NCBI RefSeq assembly: GCF_000813345.1
Contig: NZ_BBQF01000001.1
Location: 806,001-870,000 of the forward strand
DNA: 64,000 nt
DNA from: Sulfurospirillum arsenophilum NBRC 109478
Lineage (GTDB): Bacteria > Campylobacterota > Campylobacteria > Campylobacterales > Sulfurospirillaceae
Direction: 5' to 3'
In this document: piece by piece, positions 16,805 to 26,245 of the stretch
Numbering within the stretch: position 1 is the stretch's first letter
Layout: each line of letters starts with the position of its first letter
Notes under the pieces: generated by a model
The model's database searches: none
Told to the model about the DNA's origin: nothing
The model's input: only the letters and a program-made list of their open reading frames with translations
Translations under genes and position numbers: made by a program

Positions 16805-18464
16805 GTATCTTTCCATGCGTTATAAATTTTTTCTGATGGCTTCTTTGGGCATTTGTGCGATTGTCACGCTCTCCTTTTTAGCATTTGATATAACCAATAA
16901 AGGTGTGGTCAATGTCAACAATGTCTTTGAAGGTTCCAAGCGGGTTCAAACCATTCAGCAAACCTACATTTTGCCGCTGTTTAAGCTAAGAGAACAATCG
17001 CTTTCACTCATTATGGCACCGAATGAAGACTTGCGTAAAGATATTCTCTCAAAAATCAATGAGATGCACACTCAAATGGAAGAGCCGTTTAGCAAACTTC
17101 CCTCTACGGTTTATGCTCAGTGGAAAAATTATGTAGCACTCATTTTAGCCAATCAAGCCTACCTCAAAGATGATTTTGAAGAGGGCGCGTTCATTAACGC
17201 CAATACAGCAGAGCGCGACCAATTTTACACGCTCATGGATTCGCTTGAAGTGTTACAGCAAAACGAGCTGACCCACTCTTCTGAAACCTATACTAAAGCG
17301 AATAAAGAAGCAATCAATTCGCGTTATTTTATTGCAGTTTGGTTGATTATTATTGTGCTTTTAACTTTTATGTTTGGTTTTTTTATTGCTAAAAATATTG
17401 TTGATTCTATTTTACATGTAAGACGAGGGCTTAGAGAGTTTTTTGACTACTTGAAATCACCTTCCACCGAAGAAGCCACACGTATTCACATTCCCCTTAC
17501 CAATAAAGATGAGCTGGGCGATATGGCAAGGCAGATCAATCAAAACATTGAGATTATTCAAGCCAACCTCGAGCAAGACAGCAAACTCATCGAAGATGCA
17601 ACCAATGTCGTTGAAGATCTAAAACTAGGCAATCTTGATCGCAGACTCGTCGCTTCGGGAAATTCTGACCAACTCAATTTACTCAAAGCTGTGATGAATG
17701 AGATGCTCGATAATTTGGAGTTACGCATTCAACAAGAGATCGATGAGCGCACCCGTCAAGAGCAGTTACTGATTCAGCAAAGCAAGCTTGCTGCCATGGG
17801 CAATATGATCGGTAATATTGCCCATCAATGGAGACAACCCTTAGGTGAGATCAATGCACTTTTAATGATCATTCAAGTGAGACAACACTTTGATGATTTT
17901 AATGAAGCCTTTTTAACAGAAAAAATTGATGAGTGTAACCGAATCACAGCCTATATGTCTAACACGATTAGCGATTTTCAAAACTTTTTTAAACCTTCCA
18001 AAGATAAAGAGATTTTTGAGATCAATAATGCATGTGAGCGGGCGAGCTCCATCATTCAAGCCTCCCTTCGTTACCACTCGATTGAATTCTCGTTTAATGC
18101 TGCAGAAGAGATTATGGTGCTTGGATATCCTAATGAGTTTGCCCAAGCACTTTTGAATATACTCTCTAATGCTAAAGATGTTCTCACTGACAGGCAGATT
18201 GAAAATCCGTTCATTCGTATGAGCGTAAAAAATGGTGAGAAATACACGCTCATTAAGATTGAAGATAATGGTGGTGGCATTGCGGAAGAGTATTCGGAAC
18301 GTATTTTTGAGCCTTACTTTACGACCAAACACGCTAAGCAAGGTACTGGAATTGGGCTTTATATGACCAAAATGATCATTGAAAACAACATGAATGGTAT
18401 CGTGACCGTTAAAAATACAGAGCAGGGGGCACTCTTTACAATCAAAATTAAGCATCACGCATAA
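16797..18464 (+). CDS. Sensor histidine kinase with HAMP domain
   Basis: A 555-residue membrane kinase. It has helices near 10-30 and 178-200, a periplasmic helical sensor between them, HAMP to about 260, coiled coil, H-box I-A-H-Q-W-R-Q-P-L near 342, and ATPase motifs N-I-L-S-N-A-K-D, D-N-G-G-G-I and G-T-G-I-G-L. The ATG at 16797 overlaps the binding-protein stop. The open frame could start six bases earlier at TTG. It should phosphorylate the response regulator at 14455. Confidence 0.93.
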   Translation: MIKYLSMRYKFFLMASLGICAIVTLSFLAFDITNKGVVNVNNVFEGSKRVQTIQQTYILPLFKLREQSLSLIMAPNEDLRKDILSKINEMHTQMEEPFSKLPSTVYAQWKNYVALILANQAYLKDDFEEGAFINANTAERDQFYTLMDSLEVLQQNELTHSSETYTKANKEAINSRYFIAVWLIIIVLLTFMFGFFIAKNIVDSILHVRRGLREFFDYLKSPSTEEATRIHIPLTNKDELGDMARQINQNIEIIQANLEQDSKLIEDATNVVEDLKLGNLDRRLVASGNSDQLNLLKAVMNEMLDNLELRIQQEIDERTRQEQLLIQQSKLAAMGNMIGNIAHQWRQPLGEINALLMIIQVRQHFDDFNEAFLTEKIDECNRITAYMSNTISDFQNFFKPSKDKEIFEINNACERASSIIQASLRYHSIEFSFNAAEEIMVLGYPNEFAQALLNILSNAKDVLTDRQIENPFIRMSVKNGEKYTLIKIEDNGGGIAEEYSERIFEPYFTTKHAKQGTGIGLYMTKMIIENNMNGIVTVKNTEQGALFTIKIKHHA

Positions 18465-18509
18465 TAAACTATTATCCTTGATACAGCATTACTTCAAAAT
18501 TTGAATTTT

Positions 18510-18530
18510 TATACTTTTTTTATACTTTTA
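18510..18530 (+). promoter_or_regulatory. Tandem TATACTTTT boxes upstream of porin gene
   Basis: Two direct repeats of TATACTTTT start at 18510 and 18521, 11 bp apart, which is one helical turn. The same arrangement is found before the cytochrome c/TorA operon at 22660. This resembles the tandem half-sites bound by OmpR-type regulators. Confidence 0.55.
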
Positions 18531-18567
18531 CTTTAATATTTTTTTACAATATTAAAAAGGAGAAAAA

Positions 18568-19716
18568 GTGAAAGTATCAAAATCGGGTATATCATTAGCT
18601 GTTCTAACAGTGTTGATAAGCAATTCTTTTGCAGCAGACACGTTGGCTAATGCATTTAAAGAGGGCAAAGTAAACGGTACTCTTAAGTCAATGTATCGAG
18701 ATGCAGATATCTCAGGGCAAGATAGTAGTGGCTTTGCACTAGGTGGTGAATTGGGATATGTGACTGGTAATGTCAATGGTTTTGGTGCAGGTGTAACCTT
18801 TCAAACTTCTCATACTATGGGCTTAAAAGACGATAATTCTGCTGAAGTTGATGGTAGTGTTGCTATTTCAGAGACTATGCTGAGTGAAGCGTATTTATCA
18901 TATACCTTTGATAAAACAGTTGTTAAAGTGGGCCGTCAATATATCGATACTCCTCTTGTTTCTTCTTCAAGCTCAAGAATGCTCAACGGTATGTTTCAAG
19001 CAATTACAGTTACCAATACTTCTTTACCCGAGACAACACTGATTGCAGGTGCTATCAATAAATGGCAATATAGAGCTGAAAAAATTCAGGATTTAGATGA
19101 AGAAATCTATACGTTTTATGCCCTCAATAAGTCGATTAAAGGTTTAGAACTAACGGCACAAGGAACTGTTCATAAAGATGATCGTAATTTACTCTTTGTA
19201 GATGCTTCCTATAATTTACCTATCAATTTTCCTCTGACATTAGGTGCTCAATATTTAGGTGACTATGCAGATATCGCTGGTGAAAAAGACTCTTACATGT
19301 ATGGCTTGATGGTTGGCACTAAAGTAGCAGGGGTTGGTTTATCTGCTTACTATAACTCAACGGCTAAAGAGGGTGATGTGAATTATGGCTATGGACAAGG
19401 AACAGATTGGACATACAATAGTGTTCAATGGTTAACGGGTGTTACGGCAGGTACAGATTCTTATCAAGGTAAAATCTCTTATGACTTTGCGCAAATTGGT
19501 ATACAGGGGCTAAGTGCGTTTACACGTTATGCAGTTTATGATAACTCCGTTAATGCTGCCAATGATGCAAAAGAATGGAACATTGATGTGAAATATAAAT
19601 TCTCTGGTGCAATGAAAGGATTAGAAACACGTATTCGTTATGCAGATATTACGTATGATCTAGCAGGTAAGCCTGACGAACACGATTTTAGATTTATTGC
19701 TAATTATCAGTTTTGA
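18568..19716 (+). CDS. OprD/MOMP-family outer-membrane porin
   Basis: A 382-residue outer-membrane beta-barrel. It has a Sec signal peptide (cut after S-F-A-A), then D-T-L-A-N-A-F-K-E-G-K-V-N-G, the conserved plug start of Campylobacterota porins, and a C-terminal N-Y-Q-F strand ending in phenylalanine. The 29143 porin shares the same opening pattern. It precedes a sensor kinase pair and TorA genes, so it may bring the electron acceptor into the periplasm. AAGGAG precedes the start. Confidence 0.9.
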   Translation: MKVSKSGISLAVLTVLISNSFAADTLANAFKEGKVNGTLKSMYRDADISGQDSSGFALGGELGYVTGNVNGFGAGVTFQTSHTMGLKDDNSAEVDGSVAISETMLSEAYLSYTFDKTVVKVGRQYIDTPLVSSSSSRMLNGMFQAITVTNTSLPETTLIAGAINKWQYRAEKIQDLDEEIYTFYALNKSIKGLELTAQGTVHKDDRNLLFVDASYNLPINFPLTLGAQYLGDYADIAGEKDSYMYGLMVGTKVAGVGLSAYYNSTAKEGDVNYGYGQGTDWTYNSVQWLTGVTAGTDSYQGKISYDFAQIGIQGLSAFTRYAVYDNSVNAANDAKEWNIDVKYKFSGAMKGLETRIRYADITYDLAGKPDEHDFRFIANYQF

Positions 19717-19723
19717 TTTCTAA

Positions 19724-19776
19724 AAGAATGAGTTTGATGCAGGATTTGATCACTTCTGACTCATTCTTCTTTATTT
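19724..19776 (+). terminator. Terminator after porin gene
   Basis: AAGAATGAGT (19724-19733) pairs perfectly with ACTCATTCTT (19759-19768) across a 25-base loop, followed by CTTTATTT. It lies seven bases past the porin stop. Confidence 0.65.
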
Positions 19777-19860
19777 CATATAATGTTTAGATATAGGAGA
19801 ATACCTTGATATTGAGTTATAATATAATGCATCTTTACACTTTAAAACGTAAGCTGATCC

Positions 19861-21897
19861 ATGACACATTTTAAACGAAAATATCTATCAACGATCCTCT
19901 TCATTCTTATTTTCTTCTCTTTAACATTTGCCTATATTGTTCTTGTTTTTATTAATTATGACGCTAATCAAACGATGATGCAAGAGTTAGTGAAAACAAA
20001 TCAATTAAATATTGTCAAAGGGTATAAGCGTCAAATTGATGAGTGGCTTTCCGTTAAAAAGCGTATTGTCTCTTCTGCTTCAACCTTTTTAGAAAAACTA
20101 GATCCTGAAAAAAACTACCATGAGATCAGACAAATTTTACAAAGTGCCATTACAACCGGAGAATTTCGGAGTGTTTATATTGGTTATGCCAATGATGCTT
20201 TTATTACGGGTATTAATTGGACTGCACCGCTAAATTATTTTCCTACCGAGCGACCCTGGTATAAAGTAGGTGAAGAGCGCCAAAGTGTTGCCATTACGCT
20301 ACCTTATATTGATTCTGATCTTTTACAAGAAGTTGTTTCTATCGTTTCTCCTGTGTATAATCATGAAAGTGGACAGCTAATTGCTGTTCTTTCAAGCGAT
20401 TTGATTTTAGATTCTATTCAAAAAGAAATACTTTCTATAAATTTACCCTTTAACGGGTTTGCATTCCTTGTCAGTAAAAATGGCAAAATTCTTGTGAGTC
20501 CTGATGGCTTTAGCGAACAAAAGTGCAATGGATGTGAACCTGCAATATCTGCTATTCTTTCTAACAGTGAGATGGGGGGAACAACAACATATGCACACAA
20601 TGGCAAAAAATATTTGGTTTTTTATGAACCTTTGGAAAACAGTGATTGGATTTTTGCTACGGTGTTAAATGAAGAGAGCATTTTTGGGGAACTCAATGAG
20701 CAGCTTTTTCAAAATGTCATTATGGCGGTTAGTTTTAGTGTATTTGGTGTTTTGGGAGTACTCTTATTTCTTTTTTTATCGCGAAAAATCTTTGAACATA
20801 AACGGCTTTTAGATTCTTTTGCACATAGTAGTAGCCATGCTATGGCAATTATTGATAAGCAAAAAAATGTTCTTTTAATCAATGATCCACTGCGAAAATT
20901 TTTAACCATCAATGAATCAATAGAACTAGGCGACTCCATCTCTCATTTAAAAGAGATAGCAGGAAATGAAGAATTGATCCAAACGCTTATTGAAGCTGTA
21001 TATGAGGTAATGGATTGTACTTTTACGGCAAAAATTATTAAAATCCCTAACGATGATACGGCGGAGTGCCTTTTAGCTCAGATAATGCCTATTATAGATA
21101 AGGCTTCAAAAATAGAAGGTTGTATTTTAACCATTAATGATATTACCAATGAATACCGCTTAGAAACGCATGCAAAAGAGCATGAACAGATTATGATTCA
21201 GCACAGTAAAATGGCGGCTATGGGCGAAATGGTAGGCGCCATTACACATCAATGGAGGCAACCTCTCGCCGCAATTTTAGTTTTGATGGGAATGCTGAGA
21301 ATTCAAGTAAAAGATAAAATTATTAGTGAAGATAGACTGATTGAGAGTTTTGATAAAGCCGTTGAAATTATAAAATTTATGGAACAAACATTACAGTCAT
21401 TTAAATCATTTTATAAAACGGGACAAGAGAAAGAGTATTTTGATAGTGCGACGGTTATTGAGGAGGTCGTTAGTATCATGAGACCTATTGCACGTATCCA
21501 TAACATTGACCTCGCATTTAGTTATGATTATAAAAAAGATTATCCAATGGTTTCGTATCCAAATTATTTGAAACAAATTTTGGTCAATCTCATTTCCAAT
21601 GCTAAAGATGCTATTTTGGAAAAAAATAGCACCGTTGATGAAGGTCATATCATTGTCTCTTTATCTGAATTAGATGAAAACTATACTATTAGAGTTGAAG
21701 ATGATGGCATAGGTATCCATCCCGGGTTTGAAGAAAAACTTTTTAAAACAATGCAAACAACTAAAGGGACTAAAGGCACGGGACATGGGCTTTATTTGTG
21801 TAAATTATTAGTGGAAAACAAGTTAAATGGTACTATTAACATCATTTCTTATTCCAATCCGACTGTCTTTGAGTTGGTTTTTTTGAAAGGCAATTAA
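19861..21897 (+). CDS. Cache-domain sensor histidine kinase
   Basis: A 678-residue kinase. Membrane helices near 10-32 and 280-302 enclose a large periplasmic double-Cache sensor (R-P-W-Y near 137, then S-G-Q-L-I-A-V-L-S-S-D-L), followed by a PAS-like domain, H-box I-T-H-Q-W-R-Q-P-L near 462, and ATPase motifs N-L-I-S-N-A-K-D, D-D-G-I-G-I and G-T-G-H-G-L. It is one base overlapped with the regulator. Placed just before the cytochrome c and TorA genes, it probably senses their substrate, doing the job of TorS without sharing its architecture. Confidence 0.92.
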   Translation: MTHFKRKYLSTILFILIFFSLTFAYIVLVFINYDANQTMMQELVKTNQLNIVKGYKRQIDEWLSVKKRIVSSASTFLEKLDPEKNYHEIRQILQSAITTGEFRSVYIGYANDAFITGINWTAPLNYFPTERPWYKVGEERQSVAITLPYIDSDLLQEVVSIVSPVYNHESGQLIAVLSSDLILDSIQKEILSINLPFNGFAFLVSKNGKILVSPDGFSEQKCNGCEPAISAILSNSEMGGTTTYAHNGKKYLVFYEPLENSDWIFATVLNEESIFGELNEQLFQNVIMAVSFSVFGVLGVLLFLFLSRKIFEHKRLLDSFAHSSSHAMAIIDKQKNVLLINDPLRKFLTINESIELGDSISHLKEIAGNEELIQTLIEAVYEVMDCTFTAKIIKIPNDDTAECLLAQIMPIIDKASKIEGCILTINDITNEYRLETHAKEHEQIMIQHSKMAAMGEMVGAITHQWRQPLAAILVLMGMLRIQVKDKIISEDRLIESFDKAVEIIKFMEQTLQSFKSFYKTGQEKEYFDSATVIEEVVSIMRPIARIHNIDLAFSYDYKKDYPMVSYPNYLKQILVNLISNAKDAILEKNSTVDEGHIIVSLSELDENYTIRVEDDGIGIHPGFEEKLFKTMQTTKGTKGTGHGLYLCKLLVENKLNGTINIISYSNPTVFELVFLKGN

Positions 21898-22607
21898 TGG
21901 ATAAAAGTGTTTTAAAGCGGTTTAATGACTTGCGCATTTTATTAGTTGAAGATGATGATTTATTGCGAGGCATTATACGTGATGCATTAAGTCTTTATTG
22001 CCAAGATGTACAATGTGCAAAAGATGGGGAAGAAGGGCTAGAGTGTTTTCATAATGGTAATTTTAATGTCATTATTACCGACATTAATTTACCTAAGATG
22101 AGCGGACTTGTTATGGCAAAAGAGATTCGCAAAGCAAGTTCGGAGATCTCCATTATCGTGTTAACGGCTTACGATACTTCCGATAATATATATGCCTCTA
22201 TCGATATTTGCGCATGTGCTTTTTTACATAAACCTTTTGAGCTCGAACAACTTTACAACACATTACTGATGTGTCTTAGTAAAATTGTATCAAAACATCA
22301 ATGGCTTGATTTATCGCGAGGATTCTCTTATAACCTTCAAACAAAAGAACTTTTTTGTGACGAGAAAGAAATTCATCTTACAAAGAATGAGTCGCGTTTG
22401 TTGGCTATCTTAATTGATCATTTGGGAAAAACTGTCAGTTTTGAAAATATTGAGGGGAATGTTTGGTACGATAAAAGTGCTACACCTGAAACCATTAGAA
22501 TGCATATCAACAAACTCCGTTCCAAGACCTACTATGAACTTATTGAAAATATTCAAGGATATGGATATAAACTTTCTCCCAAAGCGAACATACCTTTAGA
22601 AAAATAA
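21897..22607 (+). CDS. OmpR-type response regulator
   Basis: A 236-residue protein. Receiver residues include E-D-D-D near 18-21, I-I-T-D-I-N-L-P with the phosphoacceptor aspartate near 61, and K in L-H-K-P. The C-terminal winged helix ends I-Q-G-Y-G-Y-K-L. It starts on the last base of the kinase gene. Base composition is AT-rich like the rest of 18.5-25.8 kb. The tandem boxes at 18510 and 22660 are plausible binding sites. Confidence 0.92.
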   Translation: MDKSVLKRFNDLRILLVEDDDLLRGIIRDALSLYCQDVQCAKDGEEGLECFHNGNFNVIITDINLPKMSGLVMAKEIRKASSEISIIVLTAYDTSDNIYASIDICACAFLHKPFELEQLYNTLLMCLSKIVSKHQWLDLSRGFSYNLQTKELFCDEKEIHLTKNESRLLAILIDHLGKTVSFENIEGNVWYDKSATPETIRMHINKLRSKTYYELIENIQGYGYKLSPKANIPLEK

Positions 22608-22659
22608 TTCCTCTTTTCTCTTTTTAGAATAATCCAATTCACCTCTCTTCCTCAATATT

Positions 22660-22693
22660 TATACTTTTTTTACACTTTTTTTTTACACTTTTC
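22660..22693 (+). promoter_or_regulatory. Tandem TA(T/C)ACTTTT boxes upstream of cytochrome c/TorA operon
   Basis: Copies of TATACTTTT or TACACTTTT start at 22660, 22671 and 22684, spaced 11 and 13 bp. The pair spacing equals that at 18510. A single copy (TACACTTTA, 19836) precedes the kinase gene, hinting at autoregulation. Confidence 0.55.
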
Positions 22694-22721
22694 TTGAAAT
22701 TCAATTACAAGGAGATAGCGA

Positions 22722-23312
22722 ATGAAAAAAGATGTAGGGTTGAAAGCACTACTCTGTTTAAGTGCTTTATTGGTCATCCCATCTATGAATGCGACAGATG
22801 TTTTTCCTAAAACAACACTTGAGTTGACAAGTGATTCTGGCGATACCATTGGTAGTATAACACCCGGTACAAAACTTATCAAACTTGATGAAAAAAGCGA
22901 TAAGAGTTTTGTGATGGTAAATGGTTGGAGTGCGTATGGGGAAGAGAGTGTTATTTTTCAAAATATTGGACAAAGAGTTGTGTATGCACTCTTAAAACCT
23001 AATGCTTTCAGAAGTATCGAAAAAGGTCAAAGTAAAACCGATGACTATGATGCCGAATGGATACCCAGTCAAATTAAAGGATGGGTAAAAAGTTCAGATT
23101 TAGCCTCCAATCAAGAAGATGTTTGGAAAGAAGGTGCGAAATTGTTTGGTGAGCGATGTGGTTCTTGCCATCAAGCGCACCCTTCAGATGAATTTACAGT
23201 CAATCAATGGCCAAATATTGTTAAGGCAATGAAAGATAGAGCAGGACTTTTACCAGAGCAACAATGGCAATTAACGAAATATATGCAAGCGCATGCAAAA
23301 GATGCAAAGTAA
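22722..23312 (+). CDS. Monoheme cytochrome c, electron donor to TorA-type reductase
   Basis: A 196-residue protein with a signal peptide (about 1-25, M-N-A-T) and one heme site C-G-S-C-H near residue 146, in a short C-terminal cytochrome domain (E-R-C-G-S-C-H-Q-A-H). The N-terminal 120 residues contain small beta motifs such as V-M-V-N-G-W and V-N-G-W-S-A-Y. A similar cytochrome precedes the TMAO/DMSO reductase in Campylobacter jejuni. It replaces the pentaheme TorC of enteric bacteria. It is separated by ten bases from torA and preceded by AAGGAG. Confidence 0.87.
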   Translation: MKKDVGLKALLCLSALLVIPSMNATDVFPKTTLELTSDSGDTIGSITPGTKLIKLDEKSDKSFVMVNGWSAYGEESVIFQNIGQRVVYALLKPNAFRSIEKGQSKTDDYDAEWIPSQIKGWVKSSDLASNQEDVWKEGAKLFGERCGSCHQAHPSDEFTVNQWPNIVKAMKDRAGLLPEQQWQLTKYMQAHAKDAK

Positions 23313-23322
23313 GGAGATGAAA

Positions 23323-25791
23323 ATGAAAAATAATTCAAGAAGAGATTTTCTTAAAACAAGCCTTATGGGTAGTGCAGCTGTTGTTGGCAGTGTCAACAGT
23401 CTAAATGCTATTGATATCGCTAGTGGACCTATTTTAAATGAGTCCCAAAAATTTAGTGCAACACACTTTGGTGCTTTTAAAGCCTATATTAAAGGTGATC
23501 AGTTTACGGGAGTCAGTGATTTTGTGGATGATGCTCTCCCAACACCTATGATACAAGCGCTTCCCTCCCGTACCTATGCTCCAACACGCGTGAAATACCC
23601 TTATGTACGAGAAGGTTTCCTCAAAAAAGGCCATCAAAGCGATACTTCTAAAAGAGGTAGTGAAAAATTTGTACGTGTTTCTTGGGATGTAGCGTTAGAT
23701 CTTGTTGCTAAAGAAGTAATGCGTGTACAAAATACTTACGGTTACAAAAGTATTTATGCGGGTAGTTACGGTTGGTTCTGTGTTGGAAAACTCAATAACC
23801 CACAACGCCTTATGAATCGTATGATGAAAATTGCAGGTGGCTATGTGGGCAGAACGGGTGATTATTCTACTGGTGCCGCTCAGGTCATTATGCCACACGT
23901 ATTGGGGACGAATGAAGTCTATGAGCAACAAACATCATGGGATATGGTACTTAAACATGCTAAAAATGTTGTTTTTTGGGGTGCTGATCCTATGACAACG
24001 AATCAAATAGCATGGGAGATACCAGCGCATGAATCATACAGTTATATGAGTGAACTTAAAAAGCTTAGTGATGCTAAGAAGATTAATGTCATGTCTGTTG
24101 ATCCCGTCGCAAATGATACCCAACGCTATTTTGATGGAGAGCATATTCGTATAAGACCAAATACGGATGTTGCCATGATGTTAGGTATGGCATATCATCT
24201 TTATAACAATAAACTTTATGATCAAGAATTTATTAAAAAATACACGGTTGGATTCAAACAATTTGAGCAGTACCTGATTGGCGAAAAAGACAATACACCA
24301 AAAACTCCTGAATGGGCAGAGCGAATTTGTGGTGTTTCAGCTAATACAATCAAAAAATTTGCAGAAAAGCTTATGAAAGAACGCTCTTTATTGATGGCAG
24401 GATGGGCAACGCAAAGAGCCGATCATGGTGAACAATTCCATTGGACGATGGTGACACTTTGTGCAATGTTAGGGCAAATTGGTCTTCCTGGTGGAGGCTT
24501 TGGTTTTAGTTACCATTATGCAGGTGGCGGAACACCAACAGCAGATGCACCAGGACTTACCGGTATTTCAACCAATATTGTGAGTGATAAAGAAGGTCCT
24601 TGGACTAAGTATAAACCCTTTAATATCCCTGCGGCAAAAGTCGTCGATATGATCTCAAATCCTGGCAAAAAAATTGCATTTAATGGCAAAGAGATTGTGT
24701 ATCCTAATATTAAAATGGTTTACTGGGCAGGCGGAAATCCTTTCCATCATCATCAAGATCGAAACGCAATGCTTAAAGCATGGAAAAGGTTAGAAACCGT
24801 CATTGTTCATGAACCTTTTTGGACATCGACAGCACGTATGGCAGATATCATCCTTCCAGCAACGACTGAAATAGAGCGTAATGATATTGAGAGAATTGGG
24901 GATTATTCATCAACACATTTCTTGGCACTTCAACAAGGTATTGACCCTGTTGGCGAATCCAAAAATGACTTTGAAATTTGTCGTGAAATCTGTAAGCGAT
25001 GGGGCTATGAAAAAGAATTTACAGAAAATAAAACACCAATGCAATGGTTAGAACAATTTTATAAAGAAGCGCTTTCTCAAGGGCTTGAAAAAAACATCAC
25101 TATTCCAAAATTTGAAGAATTTTGGAAGCAAGGCTATATTAAGTTTGCAACGCCTCAATCTGCAAAAGAGTTTGTGAGACATGCTGATTTTAGAGAAAAC
25201 CCTATGTTGAATCCATTGGGAACGCCTTCTGGAAAAATAGAGATATTCTCAAAAGTGGTTGATAGTTTCAAATATGATGATTGCAAAGGGCATCCTATGT
25301 GGTTTGAGCCAATGGAGTGGCTTGGTAGTTCTAAAGCTAAAAAAACATCATTACATGTGCTTTCTCCGCATCCAAAGTATCGTCTACATTCTCAATTAAG
25401 CAATACATGGTTGAGAGATCTTTACGAAGTGAGTGGAAGAGAGCCTATTTGGATTAACCCCGAAGATGCTAAAAAAAGAGGTATCAAAAGTGGTGATGTT
25501 GTTAAAGTCTTTAATGAAAGGGGCACAACACTTGCCGGAGCTATCGTAACGCAGGCTGTATCGCAAGGTGTACTTCGAATGTGTGAGGGCGGATGGTATG
25601 ATCCTATGGAGCCTGGTAAAATTGGTACTATGTGTAAACATGGTGATGTCAATCAGTTGACGATTGATAAAGGAACATCTAGCCTTGCGCAAGCCAATAT
25701 TGCCAATACTGCATTAGCTGAAATCGAAAAATATACAGGTGAAATTCCTAATATTACTATATTCGATGAACCTAAAATTGCAAGAAAATAA
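23323..25791 (+). CDS. torA: TorA/BisC-family TMAO/DMSO reductase
   Basis: An 822-residue Tat-exported molybdoenzyme. The ATG at 23323 has AAGGAG six bases upstream and leads directly into S-R-R-D-F-L-K; an ATG at 23317 sits on the ribosome site and is rejected. There is no N-terminal FeS cysteine motif, as expected in this clade. The molybdenum ligand is the serine in D-Y-S-T-G-A-A-Q (about S182) followed by V-Y-E-Q-Q-T-S-W, both close to E. coli TorA. It reduces TMAO and/or S-oxides in the periplasm with electrons from the upstream cytochrome. Exact substrate range is inferred. Confidence 0.9.
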   Translation: MKNNSRRDFLKTSLMGSAAVVGSVNSLNAIDIASGPILNESQKFSATHFGAFKAYIKGDQFTGVSDFVDDALPTPMIQALPSRTYAPTRVKYPYVREGFLKKGHQSDTSKRGSEKFVRVSWDVALDLVAKEVMRVQNTYGYKSIYAGSYGWFCVGKLNNPQRLMNRMMKIAGGYVGRTGDYSTGAAQVIMPHVLGTNEVYEQQTSWDMVLKHAKNVVFWGADPMTTNQIAWEIPAHESYSYMSELKKLSDAKKINVMSVDPVANDTQRYFDGEHIRIRPNTDVAMMLGMAYHLYNNKLYDQEFIKKYTVGFKQFEQYLIGEKDNTPKTPEWAERICGVSANTIKKFAEKLMKERSLLMAGWATQRADHGEQFHWTMVTLCAMLGQIGLPGGGFGFSYHYAGGGTPTADAPGLTGISTNIVSDKEGPWTKYKPFNIPAAKVVDMISNPGKKIAFNGKEIVYPNIKMVYWAGGNPFHHHQDRNAMLKAWKRLETVIVHEPFWTSTARMADIILPATTEIERNDIERIGDYSSTHFLALQQGIDPVGESKNDFEICREICKRWGYEKEFTENKTPMQWLEQFYKEALSQGLEKNITIPKFEEFWKQGYIKFATPQSAKEFVRHADFRENPMLNPLGTPSGKIEIFSKVVDSFKYDDCKGHPMWFEPMEWLGSSKAKKTSLHVLSPHPKYRLHSQLSNTWLRDLYEVSGREPIWINPEDAKKRGIKSGDVVKVFNERGTTLAGAIVTQAVSQGVLRMCEGGWYDPMEPGKIGTMCKHGDVNQLTIDKGTSSLAQANIANTALAEIEKYTGEIPNITIFDEPKIARK

Positions 25792-25801
25792 TTTTTATAC
25801 C

Positions 25802-25832
25802 AAGTAGCCTTTTATAAGGCTACTTCTTCTTG
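25802..25832 (+). terminator. Terminator after torA
   Basis: AAGTAGCCTT-TTAT-AAGGCTACTT (25802-25825) is a perfect 10-bp stem with a four-base loop, followed by CTTCTT. A second AT-rich hairpin (TGAGAT...ATCTCA, 25831-25849) follows. Confidence 0.85.
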
Positions 25833-25942
25833 AGATAAATTTAATCTCAAAAAAATAGCAAAATCATTGATTTTATTTTCTTAACATTTTTTTGCCATTT
25901 TTTTTTAATATCATTCATTTCAAAATTATTAAGGAGTATCAA

Positions 25943-26236
25943 ATGAAAACATTAACTAAATCAATTGTAGTGACGGCATTATTTTGTAGTATCACTGCGC
26001 AAGCAACACCACTGTATACCAAGTGTGTAGCGTGTCATGGATCTACGGGCGAGAAATCTGCTTTGAACAAAAGCTTGATCATTAAAGATATGAGCAAGGC
26101 TGATTTTGTGAGCGCGATGAAAGGCTATAAAGATGGCAGTTATGGCAAAGATCAAAAAGCTCTTATGAAAGTACAAGTCACTACGCTTAGTGATGCGCAG
26201 ATTGAAGAGATTGCCTCTTTTATCGTTAAAAAATAG
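25943..26236 (+). CDS. Small class I cytochrome c (c553-like)
   Basis: A 97-residue protein with a signal peptide (about 1-20, A-Q-A) and one heme motif C-V-A-C-H-G at the start of the mature protein; the distal methionine is probably in A-L-M-K-V. The open frame extends upstream, but ATG 25943 has AAGGAG seven bases before it. It is the type of soluble periplasmic cytochrome that carries electrons from the bc1 complex, whose genes start ten bases later. Confidence 0.9.
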   Translation: MKTLTKSIVVTALFCSITAQATPLYTKCVACHGSTGEKSALNKSLIIKDMSKADFVSAMKGYKDGSYGKDQKALMKVQVTTLSDAQIEEIASFIVKK

Positions 26237-26245
26237 GTTATATCT

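Noticed and set aside
23317-23322. Upstream ATG for torA.
   Set aside because: It directly abuts the AAGGAG ribosome site with no spacing, whereas ATG 23323 has normal spacing.
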